The position numbers and the translations under genes are program-made. A DNA stretch of 64,000 nucleotides from an uncultured Lachnospiraceae bacterium (GTDB taxonomy: Bacteria > Bacillota > Clostridia > Lachnospirales > Lachnospiraceae). Under the pieces are notes generated by a model, which worked only from the letters and a program-made list of their open reading frames with translations, was not told where the DNA came from and made no database searches. Below are positions 52,913-60,789 of this stretch, piece after piece (within the stretch, counting starts at the first letter, position 1; every line of letters begins with the position of its first letter). The stretch spans positions 62,001-126,000 of the forward strand of contig CAJTOO010000010.1 in NCBI GenBank assembly GCA_910577735.1, given 5' to 3'.

Positions 52913-53290
52913 TCATCTGCCCACATAATCATACGCATTTTTAATCCAGCGCAGTCTCTCCCCGTCAATGGCTACCACGTCGAACCTTATGGGGGTATCC
53001 TCGCTGCATTGGTGACGCAGTCTGTAATAATCCGCCACCTGACAGATTTTTCTCTGCTTAGCGCTTCCCACAGCCTCCGCTGCACTGCCCCGGCCTGCAC
53101 CTGCCCTGTACTTGACTTCAAAGAATACCAGGTAGGACCCGTCACGGCCAATCACATCGATTTCTCCTTGTCCGGCACGAAAATTTCTCTCCAAAATCTC
53201 CACGCCCTCGGACAATAAATAGGCACAGACCTGTTGTTCCTTCTGTGCCCCCTTTTCTCTCGTATTCATAGTCTTTCTTATCATGCTCAC
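52913..53290 (-). CDS. yraN: YraN family protein (UPF0102), predicted nuclease fold
   Basis: A 125-residue protein with the restriction-endonuclease-like core of UPF0102: GAQKEQQVCAYLLSEG, NFRAGQGEIDVIGRDG (catalytic Glu-x-Asp) and LVFFEVKYRAG (Glu-x-Lys). GTG 53290 overlaps the TGA of the FlhB-like gene as GTGA, with AAAGG upstream; ATG 53284 or ATG 53269 are also possible. Function unproven in general; some members are linked to DNA uptake or repair. Placement after ylqG-ylqH is conserved in Firmicutes. Confidence 0.9.
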   Translation of the reverse strand: MSMIRKTMNTREKGAQKEQQVCAYLLSEGVEILERNFRAGQGEIDVIGRDGSYLVFFEVKYRAGAGRGSAAEAVGSAKQRKICQVADYYRLRHQCSEDTPIRFDVVAIDGERLRWIKNAYDYVGR

Positions 53291-53586
53291 TGACCTTTCG
53301 CTATCTTGGCCCGAATCTTGTCCATGGAGTCCACAAAGACTAAAATCTCTGCCACCACTTCATAAAGTTCCGGCGGTATCATATCACCGATCTCTAAGCG
53401 CGACAGTGTCTCTGCCAGCTTATCATCCCGATGGACCGGCACATCAGACTCTTTAGCCCGCTCAATGATACGCTCTGCCAAGGCCCCCTTACCGGTAGCT
53501 ATGACCCGCGGCGCCGCCTCGTCAGGATCATATTCCAGGGCGATCGCCTGTTTCGGTTTCTCCCGCTTCTTATCCTGTAAAGCCAT
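53287..53586 (-). CDS. FlhB C-terminal domain-like protein (YlqH type)
   Basis: A 99-residue protein equal to the cytoplasmic C-terminal domain of the flagellar export switch protein FlhB/YscU: QAIALEYDPDEAAPRVIATG followed by LAERIIERAKESDVPVHRD and LEIGDMIPPELYEVVAEIL. It lacks the membrane part and the NPTH self-cleavage site of true FlhB (DPDEAAPR stands at that place). Its stop overlaps the yraN start. It follows the FliK-like gene by 50 bases. The pair corresponds to ylqG-ylqH of Bacillus, whose function is unknown. A substrate-specificity switch cannot be assumed without an export apparatus. Confidence 0.88.
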   Translation of the reverse strand: MALQDKKREKPKQAIALEYDPDEAAPRVIATGKGALAERIIERAKESDVPVHRDDKLAETLSRLEIGDMIPPELYEVVAEILVFVDSMDKIRAKIAKGQ

Positions 53587-53635
53587 TCTCTGCTCCTTTC
53601 CATGTCAAAATCCGAAGTCCTGCTGCCTTGTTACC

Positions 53636-55423
53636 TTATGCCCTCATGTCAAAGGAAGTCCTGCTTAAAACGGATATATTCTTCTGCTGATGGAGGATTG
53701 TCTTCATAATAGAGTCCTGCTCATCTGTCTCTTCTGTATCCTTTATCTGCATCTTTGCCTTAAAATCATATCCCCGTTTGGCCAGTCTGTCATGCAGAAG
53801 TTCGATATGCTTTTCAATCAGCATAAGAATGCTGTCATCCTGTACCGTAAAGTTAGTGCTGACTTTCTGGTTCTGCATGGTAACATACACATCCAATGGT
53901 CCTAAATGCTCCATGTCCAAATGCAGCAGAGCGCTCACGTTTCCGTCCTTTGCCGCCAGATTCTTCTTGTTGGTATAGACATACAGATCCCCATGAGCAT
54001 TATTGCCAAGCATCTTAAGGGGCAGCTGGACATAGGAGTACATATGATTCATCTGATTCAGGAAATCCACATTATTCTGTAGATTCTGCACGCTTCTTGC
54101 CACCGGCGCATCACCTTTTTCCGCCGCCGCAAGCGCCTGGTGCAGACGCATGGTCTGCTCCCTGACCCTCTCATAAAGCTGCTCCACCTGTTTGGGATCC
54201 GCCACTTCCCTGGGCTCAATCAACCACTGTTTCCCAATCTCTGCTTTCAAAAGGTTCTGGAACTCTTTCCCCCCAAGCAGTCTTTCCATGATTCTTCCGG
54301 CGTCCTGATCATGCATGGCTCTGGGCAGTAAATCCCTGACTAAATTCAGCACTTCCTTGGCCGGGATTTCTCCCTTCTGTACCTGCCCGGCAGTCTCTTC
54401 ATCCACGCCGAGGTTTCTTAACATATCTGCCAGACTGTTCCATTGTCTGTTGGTGAGAATCGTCTGCCTGCCGCCTTCTTCCCCGGCGGCATCTGTCATA
54501 TTGAGTACTGCAGCATCTGCCTGGGTCTGTGCCTTATGCACCGCATTCTGGGCCTGTTCGGCCTGTTGCTCCCCGGCTTGTGGTATTCCGGCCTGTGCAG
54601 GCGTCTGTCCCTGGGTCTGTGTAACATTCTCCTGCCCGCCATTGTGTGTGACAGACTGTTCCCCGGCTGTCTGCTCAGGATTCTGCCCCTGCAGGATAAC
54701 GCTTCCTTCCGCTTCTCCTTCTGTAAAAATATGCAGCACCGCTTCATAGAAGGCATAGGCCTGGCTGTTTTTGCCTGCCGCCATCAGTTCCCTGAATACC
54801 TGAGGCAGTTCATCCATAATGGTCTCCACACTGCCGAGTATCTGATGATTGGCATTCATATAATGTTCAAACTGCTCTATATTTGCCTCCGTAACAGGCA
54901 GTCCCAGTTTCGTCATCTGTATGATCGAGGCAGGATTCTGGCCCGGGAATTCCATAAGCTGTCTGCACATGTTCAGGACAGATTCCTTATCGATGGGCAT
55001 GCCCTCCTCCATCATGGCCGCCACCATCTCAATATTCTGCGCCGTCTCCGGCAGGCCCGCCGCCGCAAGCGCCCGCAGGATGGTTGCCGTATTGGCCGTG
55101 TTGGTATACAGTGGCGCCAAGGACAAAAGAGACCCGCTGTTTGCCTTAATCTCAAAGCTCATCATCTGTCCCAGTGCCAGACTCACGCTCTGGTCAATCT
55201 TGGCATTGATACTGAAATCCTGGGCCAGTTCAATCTGCACGGAATTTCCATTTCTGTTTACTACCGTACCCTGCAGTGTCTGTCCTGGTTTCATATTCCG
55301 GATCTCATTCTGCAAGCGGTAGAGACGTTCCCCCTTGCTCATGGATTCTGATACTCTGCCGGTGTCGTTGGTCCTGATCGTTCGATTGTCTTTCTTAAAA
55401 ATATTTCCCAGATTCAAATTCAT
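53636..55423 (-). CDS. FliK-like hook-length-control-related protein (YlqG type)
   Basis: A 595-residue soluble protein. The N-terminal part (about 45-110, MKPGQTLQGTVVNRNGNSVQ) looks like a small beta-barrel. A helical region runs to 230, then a Gln/Ala/Gly-rich low-complexity linker (about 245-305). The C-terminal domain (about 480-565, LHLDMEHLGPLDVYVTMQNQ then KHIELLHDRLAKRGYDFKA) matches the FliK/Flg_hook domain. This is the arrangement seen in FliK-type rulers. Its ATG overlaps the rnhB stop by four bases, and the FlhB-like partner follows. No flagellar structural or export gene is present here, so its role is open. Confidence 0.85.
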   Translation of the reverse strand: MNLNLGNIFKKDNRTIRTNDTGRVSESMSKGERLYRLQNEIRNMKPGQTLQGTVVNRNGNSVQIELAQDFSINAKIDQSVSLALGQMMSFEIKANSGSLLSLAPLYTNTANTATILRALAAAGLPETAQNIEMVAAMMEEGMPIDKESVLNMCRQLMEFPGQNPASIIQMTKLGLPVTEANIEQFEHYMNANHQILGSVETIMDELPQVFRELMAAGKNSQAYAFYEAVLHIFTEGEAEGSVILQGQNPEQTAGEQSVTHNGGQENVTQTQGQTPAQAGIPQAGEQQAEQAQNAVHKAQTQADAAVLNMTDAAGEEGGRQTILTNRQWNSLADMLRNLGVDEETAGQVQKGEIPAKEVLNLVRDLLPRAMHDQDAGRIMERLLGGKEFQNLLKAEIGKQWLIEPREVADPKQVEQLYERVREQTMRLHQALAAAEKGDAPVARSVQNLQNNVDFLNQMNHMYSYVQLPLKMLGNNAHGDLYVYTNKKNLAAKDGNVSALLHLDMEHLGPLDVYVTMQNQKVSTNFTVQDDSILMLIEKHIELLHDRLAKRGYDFKAKMQIKDTEETDEQDSIMKTILHQQKNISVLSRTSFDMRA

Positions 55424-56184
55424 ACCTCACAAAAATGTGTTATAAATGTTTTCCGGTGAATCGGGCACGGCCCGTACTTTTTCAGTGCCTCAATATGCAT
55501 CTGCGCACCATATCCCTTGTTGGCTGCAAACCCGTAAGCCGGATACACCTCGTCATATTGCACCATAAGACGGTCCCTGGTGACCTTGGCCACAATGCTG
55601 GCCGCCCCGATGGAAATGCTCTTCGCATCTCCCTTGATGATGGGTACCTGTCTGATCGCCACCTCCGGAATCGTCACTGCATCATTCAGAAGAAGATCCG
55701 GCACGATACTCAGCTGCCCGACAGCCTCCCGCATAGCCTCATAAGTGGCCTGCAGGATATTGATCTCATCAATCCGTTTCGGGGTACTGTATCCTAGTCC
55801 CACCGCAACAGCCTTCTCCAGGATGACCTCATAAAGTTCCTCTCTCTTTTTTTCGGACAGTTTCTTAGAATCATTGATATATAAAATGTCACAATCTTTC
55901 GGCAAAATAACTGCCCCGGCCACAACCGGCCCTGCAAGAGGCCCCCTGCCCACCTCATCTATCCCGCAGATATGGGCACAGGCACTGTACTCCCGCTCAT
56001 ATTTCTTGATTTCCTCCATGCGTGCCAGTTCCTTTTCATAGGCTGCAATCCTTCTTCTGGCCTTCTCTATCTCCTTGTGCACACCGGTACGCGGATCCAT
56101 CTCATATTGCAGAAACAAAACAGGCAGCTCTTCCATAGTCGCTGCCTGCAATTTTTGTCTGATTGTCTTCATATCTTCTGCCAT
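55420..56184 (-). CDS. rnhB: Ribonuclease HII
   Basis: Cleaves RNA in RNA-DNA hybrids, including single ribonucleotides in DNA. ATG 56184 (MAEDMKTIRQKLQ) is placed nine bases after GGGAGA; a GTG at 56193 would abut the ribosome-binding site. The 254 residues have an N-terminal helical extension of about 70 residues, the active-site Asp-Glu in GIDEVGRGPLAGPVVAGAV, and further acidic residues in INDSKKLSEKK and LLNDAV. GDAKSISIGAASIVAKVTRD is a hallmark. It overlaps the FliK-like gene by four bases. Confidence 0.96.
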   Translation of the reverse strand: MAEDMKTIRQKLQAATMEELPVLFLQYEMDPRTGVHKEIEKARRRIAAYEKELARMEEIKKYEREYSACAHICGIDEVGRGPLAGPVVAGAVILPKDCDILYINDSKKLSEKKREELYEVILEKAVAVGLGYSTPKRIDEINILQATYEAMREAVGQLSIVPDLLLNDAVTIPEVAIRQVPIIKGDAKSISIGAASIVAKVTRDRLMVQYDEVYPAYGFAANKGYGAQMHIEALKKYGPCPIHRKTFITHFCEV

Positions 56185-56216
56185 CTTATTCACTCTCCCA
56201 AAGGAATGTACTTGAA

Positions 56217-56756
56217 TTAGCGGTGTTTTATCAATCCAAATTTATCAAAAGGCCATATCCGTAACCATGCCCTGCCTATGATATCCTCTCTTTTGATATT
56301 TCCCACAGAAGGCTCTCTGCTGTCTGTACTGTTGTTTCTGTTATCGCCCATGACAAAGTATTCATCCTCTCCAAGCTCCACAGGTTCATAGGCCCTGCCG
56401 GGATTCATAATGACTTCCTTGCCGTAGGATTCTTCCAGAATCTCTCCGTCTATCAAAATATTGCCTTCTTCATCAATCTGCACTGTCTCACCAGGCAGGC
56501 CAATGATCCGCTTGATGTAAAAAGTATCCTTTTCATATTGAAAGGGAAATACAATGATATCAAACCGCTCCGGATCATGGAACCGATAACTGATCTTATC
56601 CACGATCAGATTATCCTCCGTGCTGAGTTTGGGTTCCATGGAATCTCCCTGCACCTGCGTCCTCTGTCCCACAAAATGAATCACCAGATAGACGGCACAT
56701 AGTACACCCAGTAAATACAGGCTTGTGCTCAATATTTCCCGCAACACTTTTTTCAT
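56217..56756 (-). CDS. lepB: Type I signal peptidase (first of two)
   Basis: Membrane serine-lysine peptidase that cleaves signal peptides outside the cell. ATG 56756 (MKKVLREILSTSLYLLG), behind GGAGG, gives 179 residues with one N-terminal membrane segment (about 10-27). Catalytic Ser lies in VQGDSMEPKLS near residue 39 and Lys in FYIKRIIGLPGE near 80; the box VMGDNRNNSTDSR follows. It is located between rbgA and rnhB; a second lepB lies on the other side of rbgA. Confidence 0.95.
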   Translation of the reverse strand: MKKVLREILSTSLYLLGVLCAVYLVIHFVGQRTQVQGDSMEPKLSTEDNLIVDKISYRFHDPERFDIIVFPFQYEKDTFYIKRIIGLPGETVQIDEEGNILIDGEILEESYGKEVIMNPGRAYEPVELGEDEYFVMGDNRNNSTDSREPSVGNIKREDIIGRAWLRIWPFDKFGLIKHR

Positions 56757-56799
56757 GACTCCATCCTCCACTGCTTCGTGATATCTATCCTGCAGGTCA

Positions 56800-57654
56800 T
56801 CAGCACGCTGGTTCTTCCAGTGTAATCCTGCCTATTCTGCCGCTTCTGAAATCCTCAACCACCAATGCGGCTGCCTTCTCATAATCCGGTTCCTGCCCCT
56901 TTTTATAACATTTACGGTTCTCACAGACGGTCTCCATCACCTGCTGCGCGGTGAGTGCCTGCCCTTCTTCCGCAATCTGATAGCGTCCTAAAAGGTCACT
57001 CCGATAATGGGATAACAGATATGTCACCAGATCGCCGGCCAGTTCTGTCATCTGCAGTATCTCATCGTTCATGGATCCAATCATGGCCAGCTTCTGACCC
57101 ACTTCTTCACTCTCGAACTTAGGCCAGAGAATCCCCGGTGTATCCAGAAGTTCCAGCTCTTTATTCAGTCTGATCCATTGCTTTCCCTTGGTCACGCCCG
57201 GCTTATTGCCTGTCTTCGTACAGGCTTTTCCCGCAAAAGAATTGATAAAAGTAGATTTACCAACGTTGGGGATCCCCACCACGATAGCCCTCACAGGCCG
57301 GTTCTTGATCCCTCTCTTTCTGTCCCTCTCTATCTTCTCCTTACAGGCTTCCCGCACCATACCCTGAATCGCTTTTAACCCCTGTCCGGTTTTGGCATTC
57401 ACTTCCAGCACATAAAAGCCTTTCTCTTTAAAATACTTCATCCAGCATTGGTTTACCCTGGGATCAGCCAAGTCTGATTTGTTTAAGAGAATCAGACGGG
57501 ATTTATTTTTGCCAAGCTCATCAATATCAGGATTTCTGCTGGAAAGCGGCACTCTTGCATCCACAAGCTCAATCACCAGATCGATCAGGCTGATATTTTC
57601 CTGCATCATGCGCTTCGCCTTGGTCATGTGACCCGGATACCACTGGTAGTTCAT
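56800..57654 (-). CDS. rbgA: Ribosome biogenesis GTPase RbgA (YlqF)
   Basis: Circularly permuted GTPase required for late 50S subunit assembly. The 284 residues begin with MNYQWYPGHMTKAKRMMQE and show motifs in the permuted order: G4 LNKSDLADP near residue 58, G1 GIPNVGKSTFINSFAGK near 128, G3 LLDTPGILWPKF near 172. The C-terminal RNA-binding domain follows. AGAGGAG lies twelve bases from ATG 57654. Position downstream of rplS is as in Bacillus, apart from the inserted lepB. Confidence 0.96.
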   Translation of the reverse strand: MNYQWYPGHMTKAKRMMQENISLIDLVIELVDARVPLSSRNPDIDELGKNKSRLILLNKSDLADPRVNQCWMKYFKEKGFYVLEVNAKTGQGLKAIQGMVREACKEKIERDRKRGIKNRPVRAIVVGIPNVGKSTFINSFAGKACTKTGNKPGVTKGKQWIRLNKELELLDTPGILWPKFESEEVGQKLAMIGSMNDEILQMTELAGDLVTYLLSHYRSDLLGRYQIAEEGQALTAQQVMETVCENRKCYKKGQEPDYEKAAALVVEDFRSGRIGRITLEEPAC

Positions 57655-57701
57655 GTGCTGTACACTCCTCTCTCCGTCTGCAAGCCTCTACTGACAGCCG
57701 T

Positions 57702-58349
57702 CTATTCAATCAGTCCAATAGATACATCATCCGTAGCCATATGGAACCATGCCTTGCCAACAATATTATTCTTCTTGACCGCACCGATGTTACCGGAACG
57801 GCTGTCCTCACTGCTGTTCCGATTATCTCCCAGCACGAAGAACTCATCCTGGGCAAGAAGCAGTTCATTCTGGGCAATCCCGGAATCTACCATCTCATCA
57901 AGAGAATCATCCTCGTGCAGCAACAGGCCGTCTATGTACACTCTTCCATCACGGATCTGAATCGTTTCCCCCGGCAGCCCCACCACCCGCTTCACATAGA
58001 AATGGGAATTCTGATTGCCGTTTGGCAAAAAGACGATCACGTCCCCTCTCTTAGGCGTAGAAAGCCTGTAGATGATTCGGTTCATCAATATTTCCTGCCC
58101 ATTATACAAAACCGGCTCCATGGAATCACCAATCACACTGGTACGCATCCCCACTGAAAAAACGATGACAAAGGCTAAGAAGACGGCAACCAGACCGCCC
58201 ACGAACAGCTCCAGGACATCTTTAATGATCCTGGGATTTAACCTCTTTTTTTTCTGATAAAAAGTCAAGCCCTTCCTTCTTGCCACGACCCTTTTCCTTT
58301 CAAAAAACAGATACCCCGAATCGCTCCAAGGTATCTGTTCCATCATCAC
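57702..58349 (-). CDS. lepB: Type I signal peptidase (second of two), with basic N-terminal extension
   Basis: A 215-residue signal peptidase homologue. It differs from the other copy by an N-terminal cytoplasmic extension of about 45 residues, rich in Lys/Arg (RKRVVARRKGLTFYQKKKR), before the membrane segment (about 50-70). Catalytic Ser is in VIGDSMEPVLYNG near residue 78 and Lys in FYVKRVVGLPGETIQI near 118; VLGDNRNSSEDSR follows. The start codon is uncertain: GTG-ATG-ATG in a row at 58349, 58346 and 58343, with a weak ribosome-binding site. The rplS stop is six bases upstream, suggesting tight coupling. Confidence 0.93.
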   Translation of the reverse strand: MMMEQIPWSDSGYLFFERKRVVARRKGLTFYQKKKRLNPRIIKDVLELFVGGLVAVFLAFVIVFSVGMRTSVIGDSMEPVLYNGQEILMNRIIYRLSTPKRGDVIVFLPNGNQNSHFYVKRVVGLPGETIQIRDGRVYIDGLLLHEDDSLDEMVDSGIAQNELLLAQDEFFVLGDNRNSSEDSRSGNIGAVKKNNIVGKAWFHMATDDVSIGLIE

Positions 58350-58355
58350 TCTCGT

Positions 58356-58703
58356 TTATTTAACCAGCTCTTTCACTTTAGCCTTCTTACCGACACGGTC
58401 TCTCAGGTAATTCAGTTTAGCACGTCTTACTTTACCCCTTCTGACAACCTCTACCTTCTCCACATTAGGGGAATGCATAGGCCATGTCTTCTCAACGCCC
58501 ACACCGTTTGATACCTTTCTCACTGTAAATGTGGTTCTGTTGCCGCCGCCCTGAATCTTTAATACGGTTCCCTCAAAAACCTGGATTCTTTCGCGGTTAC
58601 CCTCTTTGATCTTACCATACACCTTAACTGTATCACCTACGTTAAAGTCGCTGACATTCTCTTTCAACTGCGCCGCTTCGATTTCTCTGATGATTTCGTT
58701 CAT
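58356..58703 (-). CDS. rplS: Large-subunit ribosomal protein bL19
   Basis: A 115-residue structural protein of the 50S subunit at the 30S interface. Typical sequence: FNVGDTVKVYGKIKEGNRER, FEGTVLKIQGGGNRTTFTVR, and the basic end VRRGKVRRAKLNYLRDRVGK. AGGAGG precedes ATG 58703. It follows trmD by about 130 bases in the conserved rpsP-rimM-trmD-rplS order. Confidence 0.98.
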   Translation of the reverse strand: MNEIIREIEAAQLKENVSDFNVGDTVKVYGKIKEGNRERIQVFEGTVLKIQGGGNRTTFTVRKVSNGVGVEKTWPMHSPNVEKVEVVRRGKVRRAKLNYLRDRVGKKAKVKELVK

Positions 58704-58835
58704 AATCTTCCTCCTAAAATAACCTGGATGTTCTTAATACGTTCTGTAACAGAGGACCATCTCTTTTCACAACATTAATAACTTACCATATTGTACTGCC
58801 AAATGCAAGCGGTTTTTGGCTTTTCTTTTATCTTT

Positions 58836-59588
58836 TTAACCCTCTGCCGCTTCCCTTTTCCTGCGTTTCTTCTTCTCCACAGGCGGATGCAGTTCCAGAT
58901 ATTTCTCATACAGATCCGGGCGGCGTTCTTTCGTTCTAAGAAGGGATTGTTCCAGCCGCCAGGCATCCACTTTCGCATGATCTCCGGAAAGAAGCACTTC
59001 CGGTACCCGTTTTTCATGCCAGATCTCCGGTCTGGAATACTGCGGATATTCTAAGAGGCCGTCCCCGAAAGATTCTGTCACGGCAGACTCCCCGTTATGA
59101 AGTACCCCCGGTACTAATCTGGCGATGGCGTCTACCATCACCATCGCTGCCAATTCCCCGCCCGTAAGCACATAATCTCCCAGTGATATTTCATCCGTCA
59201 CAATCTCTTCTATCACTCTCTCATCAATTCCCTCATAGTGGCCGCACAGGAAAATCAAGTCTTCCTCACCGGATAATTCCTGCGCCATCTCCTGATGAAA
59301 GGTCTTTCCCTGAGGCGATACATAGATCACCCGCCTCTTTCTATCCTGGCCGATTCGCTCCACTATGGACTGGTACGCATCATATACCGGCTGTGCCTGC
59401 ATCAACATGCCGGCTCCTCCACCGTACGTATAATCATCCACCTTACCGTGCTTATCCTGCGTATAGTCCCTGATATTTATCGCTTCTATGGAAATATACC
59501 CTCTCTCCGCTGCCCTGCCCAAAATGCTTGTATGAAGCCCTGACAGGACCATGTTCGGAAACAGTGTCATGATATGGAAATTTACCAT
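58836..59588 (-). CDS. trmD: tRNA (guanine-37-N1) methyltransferase
   Basis: SAM-dependent enzyme that methylates G37 next to the anticodon, preventing +1 frameshifting. The 250 residues include FHIMTLFPNMVLSGLHTSIL, GGGAGMLMQAQPVYDAYQS and the trefoil-knot region LCGHYEGIDERVIE with SLGDYVLTGGELAAMVMVDA. A basic tail (KKKRRKREAAEG) ends it. GGGAG lies five bases before ATG 59588. Confidence 0.97.
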   Translation of the reverse strand: MVNFHIMTLFPNMVLSGLHTSILGRAAERGYISIEAINIRDYTQDKHGKVDDYTYGGGAGMLMQAQPVYDAYQSIVERIGQDRKRRVIYVSPQGKTFHQEMAQELSGEEDLIFLCGHYEGIDERVIEEIVTDEISLGDYVLTGGELAAMVMVDAIARLVPGVLHNGESAVTESFGDGLLEYPQYSRPEIWHEKRVPEVLLSGDHAKVDAWRLEQSLLRTKERRPDLYEKYLELHPPVEKKKRRKREAAEG

Positions 59589-59631
59589 ACTTCTCCCTTT
59601 ATGTTCAATCTATCTACTCTTTATCTGTCTC

Positions 59632-60141
59632 TTATCCCAAAAGACCATCCATGATATGCACTCTCATCATCCGCTGCTCCATATCCACAGCAAGAATACA
59701 CTCTTTGATAGCCGGCAGAAGAACCTCCGTGCCGTCCGTGCGCACCACCACATATACATCGTTGGCGCCGGTTGCAAACACGTCCCTCAACTCTCCAAAC
59801 TCCTCGTCCTCATCTGTCATAACCTTAAGTCCTATCATATCAGCCACGAAATACTCATCTTTCTTCAATTTCACAGCCTGTTCCCTGGGCACCAGAAGCC
59901 TGGATCTCTTATATTTCTCAATATCATTAATAGAATCGTATCCCTGAAACTTCAAGATTACGAATTGTTTGAAAAATTTCACACTCTCTATCTTAAGTAT
60001 GTGACGTTCCCGCCCTGTATCCAGTATCACTTCTTTCAATCTCTTAAACCGGGCCGCATCATCCGTGGTGGGAAATACTTTGACTTCTCCCCGGATTCCA
60101 TGTGTCTGGGTGATCACACCCACCTGTAATTCATCACTCAT
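59632..60141 (-). CDS. rimM: 16S rRNA processing protein RimM
   Basis: Binds ribosomal protein S19 and the 16S 3' domain to help 30S maturation. ATG 60141 (MSDELQVGVITQTHGIRGE), with GAGG seven bases upstream, gives 169 residues; a TTG-initiated frame 14 codons longer is less likely. The N-terminal RimM barrel (GVITQTHGIRGEVKVFPTT) and the C-terminal PRC-barrel (FVADMIGLKVMTDEDEEFGE) are both present. Followed by trmD after 43 bases. Confidence 0.95.
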   Translation of the reverse strand: MSDELQVGVITQTHGIRGEVKVFPTTDDAARFKRLKEVILDTGRERHILKIESVKFFKQFVILKFQGYDSINDIEKYKRSRLLVPREQAVKLKKDEYFVADMIGLKVMTDEDEEFGELRDVFATGANDVYVVVRTDGTEVLLPAIKECILAVDMEQRMMRVHIMDGLLG

Positions 60142-60221
60142 AACTGCCTCACTGTTATCCGAAAATAACTTCTTTCCTTTCAAATCGCCAAAGAAATTTC
60201 CAATGTCGTTAACGATAGAAT

Positions 60222-60248
60222 CAGCCCCACAGAAATTCCATGGGGCTG
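60222..60248. other. Hairpin between khpA and rimM
   Basis: A perfect eight-base stem CAGCCCCA/TGGGGCTG with an 11-base loop, without a T-run, four bases beyond the khpA stop. It may set an mRNA 3' end or a processing site that changes the ratio of rpsP-khpA to rimM-trmD. Confidence 0.5.
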
Positions 60249-60252
60249 GTTG

Positions 60253-60480
60253 TCAGATGATTTCTACATCCACTCTCTTATTGTCTTTCGACGATGCCGC
60301 CTTAACGACAGAGCGGATTGCCTTGGCAATACGGCCCTGTTTACCGATTACTTTCCCCATATCTGAGGATGCCACATGAAGTTCTATGGTAATATTCTTA
60401 CCTTCTTCCTTCTGTGTCACGATTACTTCATCCGGGTTCTCGACGAGAGCTTTTGCGATCACTTCCACTAATTCTTTCAT
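60253..60480 (-). CDS. khpA: KH-domain RNA-binding protein KhpA (YlqC)
   Basis: A 75-residue single KH domain: VIAKALVENPDEVIVTQKEE, and the GxxG loop in VIGKQGRIAKAIRSVVKAA. In Firmicutes KhpA works with KhpB as an RNA chaperone affecting division and wall growth. GGAGG lies seven bases before ATG 60480. It sits 21 bases after rpsP, as in Bacillus and Streptococcus. Confidence 0.95.
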   Translation of the reverse strand: MKELVEVIAKALVENPDEVIVTQKEEGKNITIELHVASSDMGKVIGKQGRIAKAIRSVVKAASSKDNKRVDVEII

Positions 60481-60501
60481 AGTCCACCTCCAAAAGCCAA
60501 A

Positions 60502-60747
60502 CTATTTCGTCACCCCTACCGTCTTGAAGATTCTGCTAACGATTTCTGTGGGCTGTGCGCCATTGGCTAACCATTTCTTAGCCTCTTCCTCATTCACCTT
60601 GTAGGTGCTGGGATCTGTGTTGGGATCATAAGTACCGATCTCTGCGATACATCTTCCATCTCTGGGGGATCTTGAATCCGCAACTACGATCCTGTAAAAA
60701 GGATGTTTCTTCTGACCCATTCTTCTTAATCTGATTTTAACTGCCAT
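60502..60747 (-). CDS. rpsP: Small-subunit ribosomal protein bS16
   Basis: An 81-residue protein of the 30S subunit. ATG 60747 (MAVKIRLRRMGQKKHPFYRI), behind GGAGG, is the universal start of the family; an upstream in-frame ATG is ignored. YDPNTDPSTYKVNEEEAKKW is typical of the C-terminal half. Confidence 0.98.
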   Translation of the reverse strand: MAVKIRLRRMGQKKHPFYRIVVADSRSPRDGRCIAEIGTYDPNTDPSTYKVNEEEAKKWLANGAQPTEIVSRIFKTVGVTK

Positions 60748-60789
60748 TTTCTTTGCCTCCATTGTAAATTAATTGTTTATTTTGAAACC

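Noticed and set aside
52651..52968. Minus-strand frame of 105 codons between yraN and pgeF
   Set aside because: It overlaps both genes in another frame, crosses the hairpin at 52871-52907 and shows no family resemblance.
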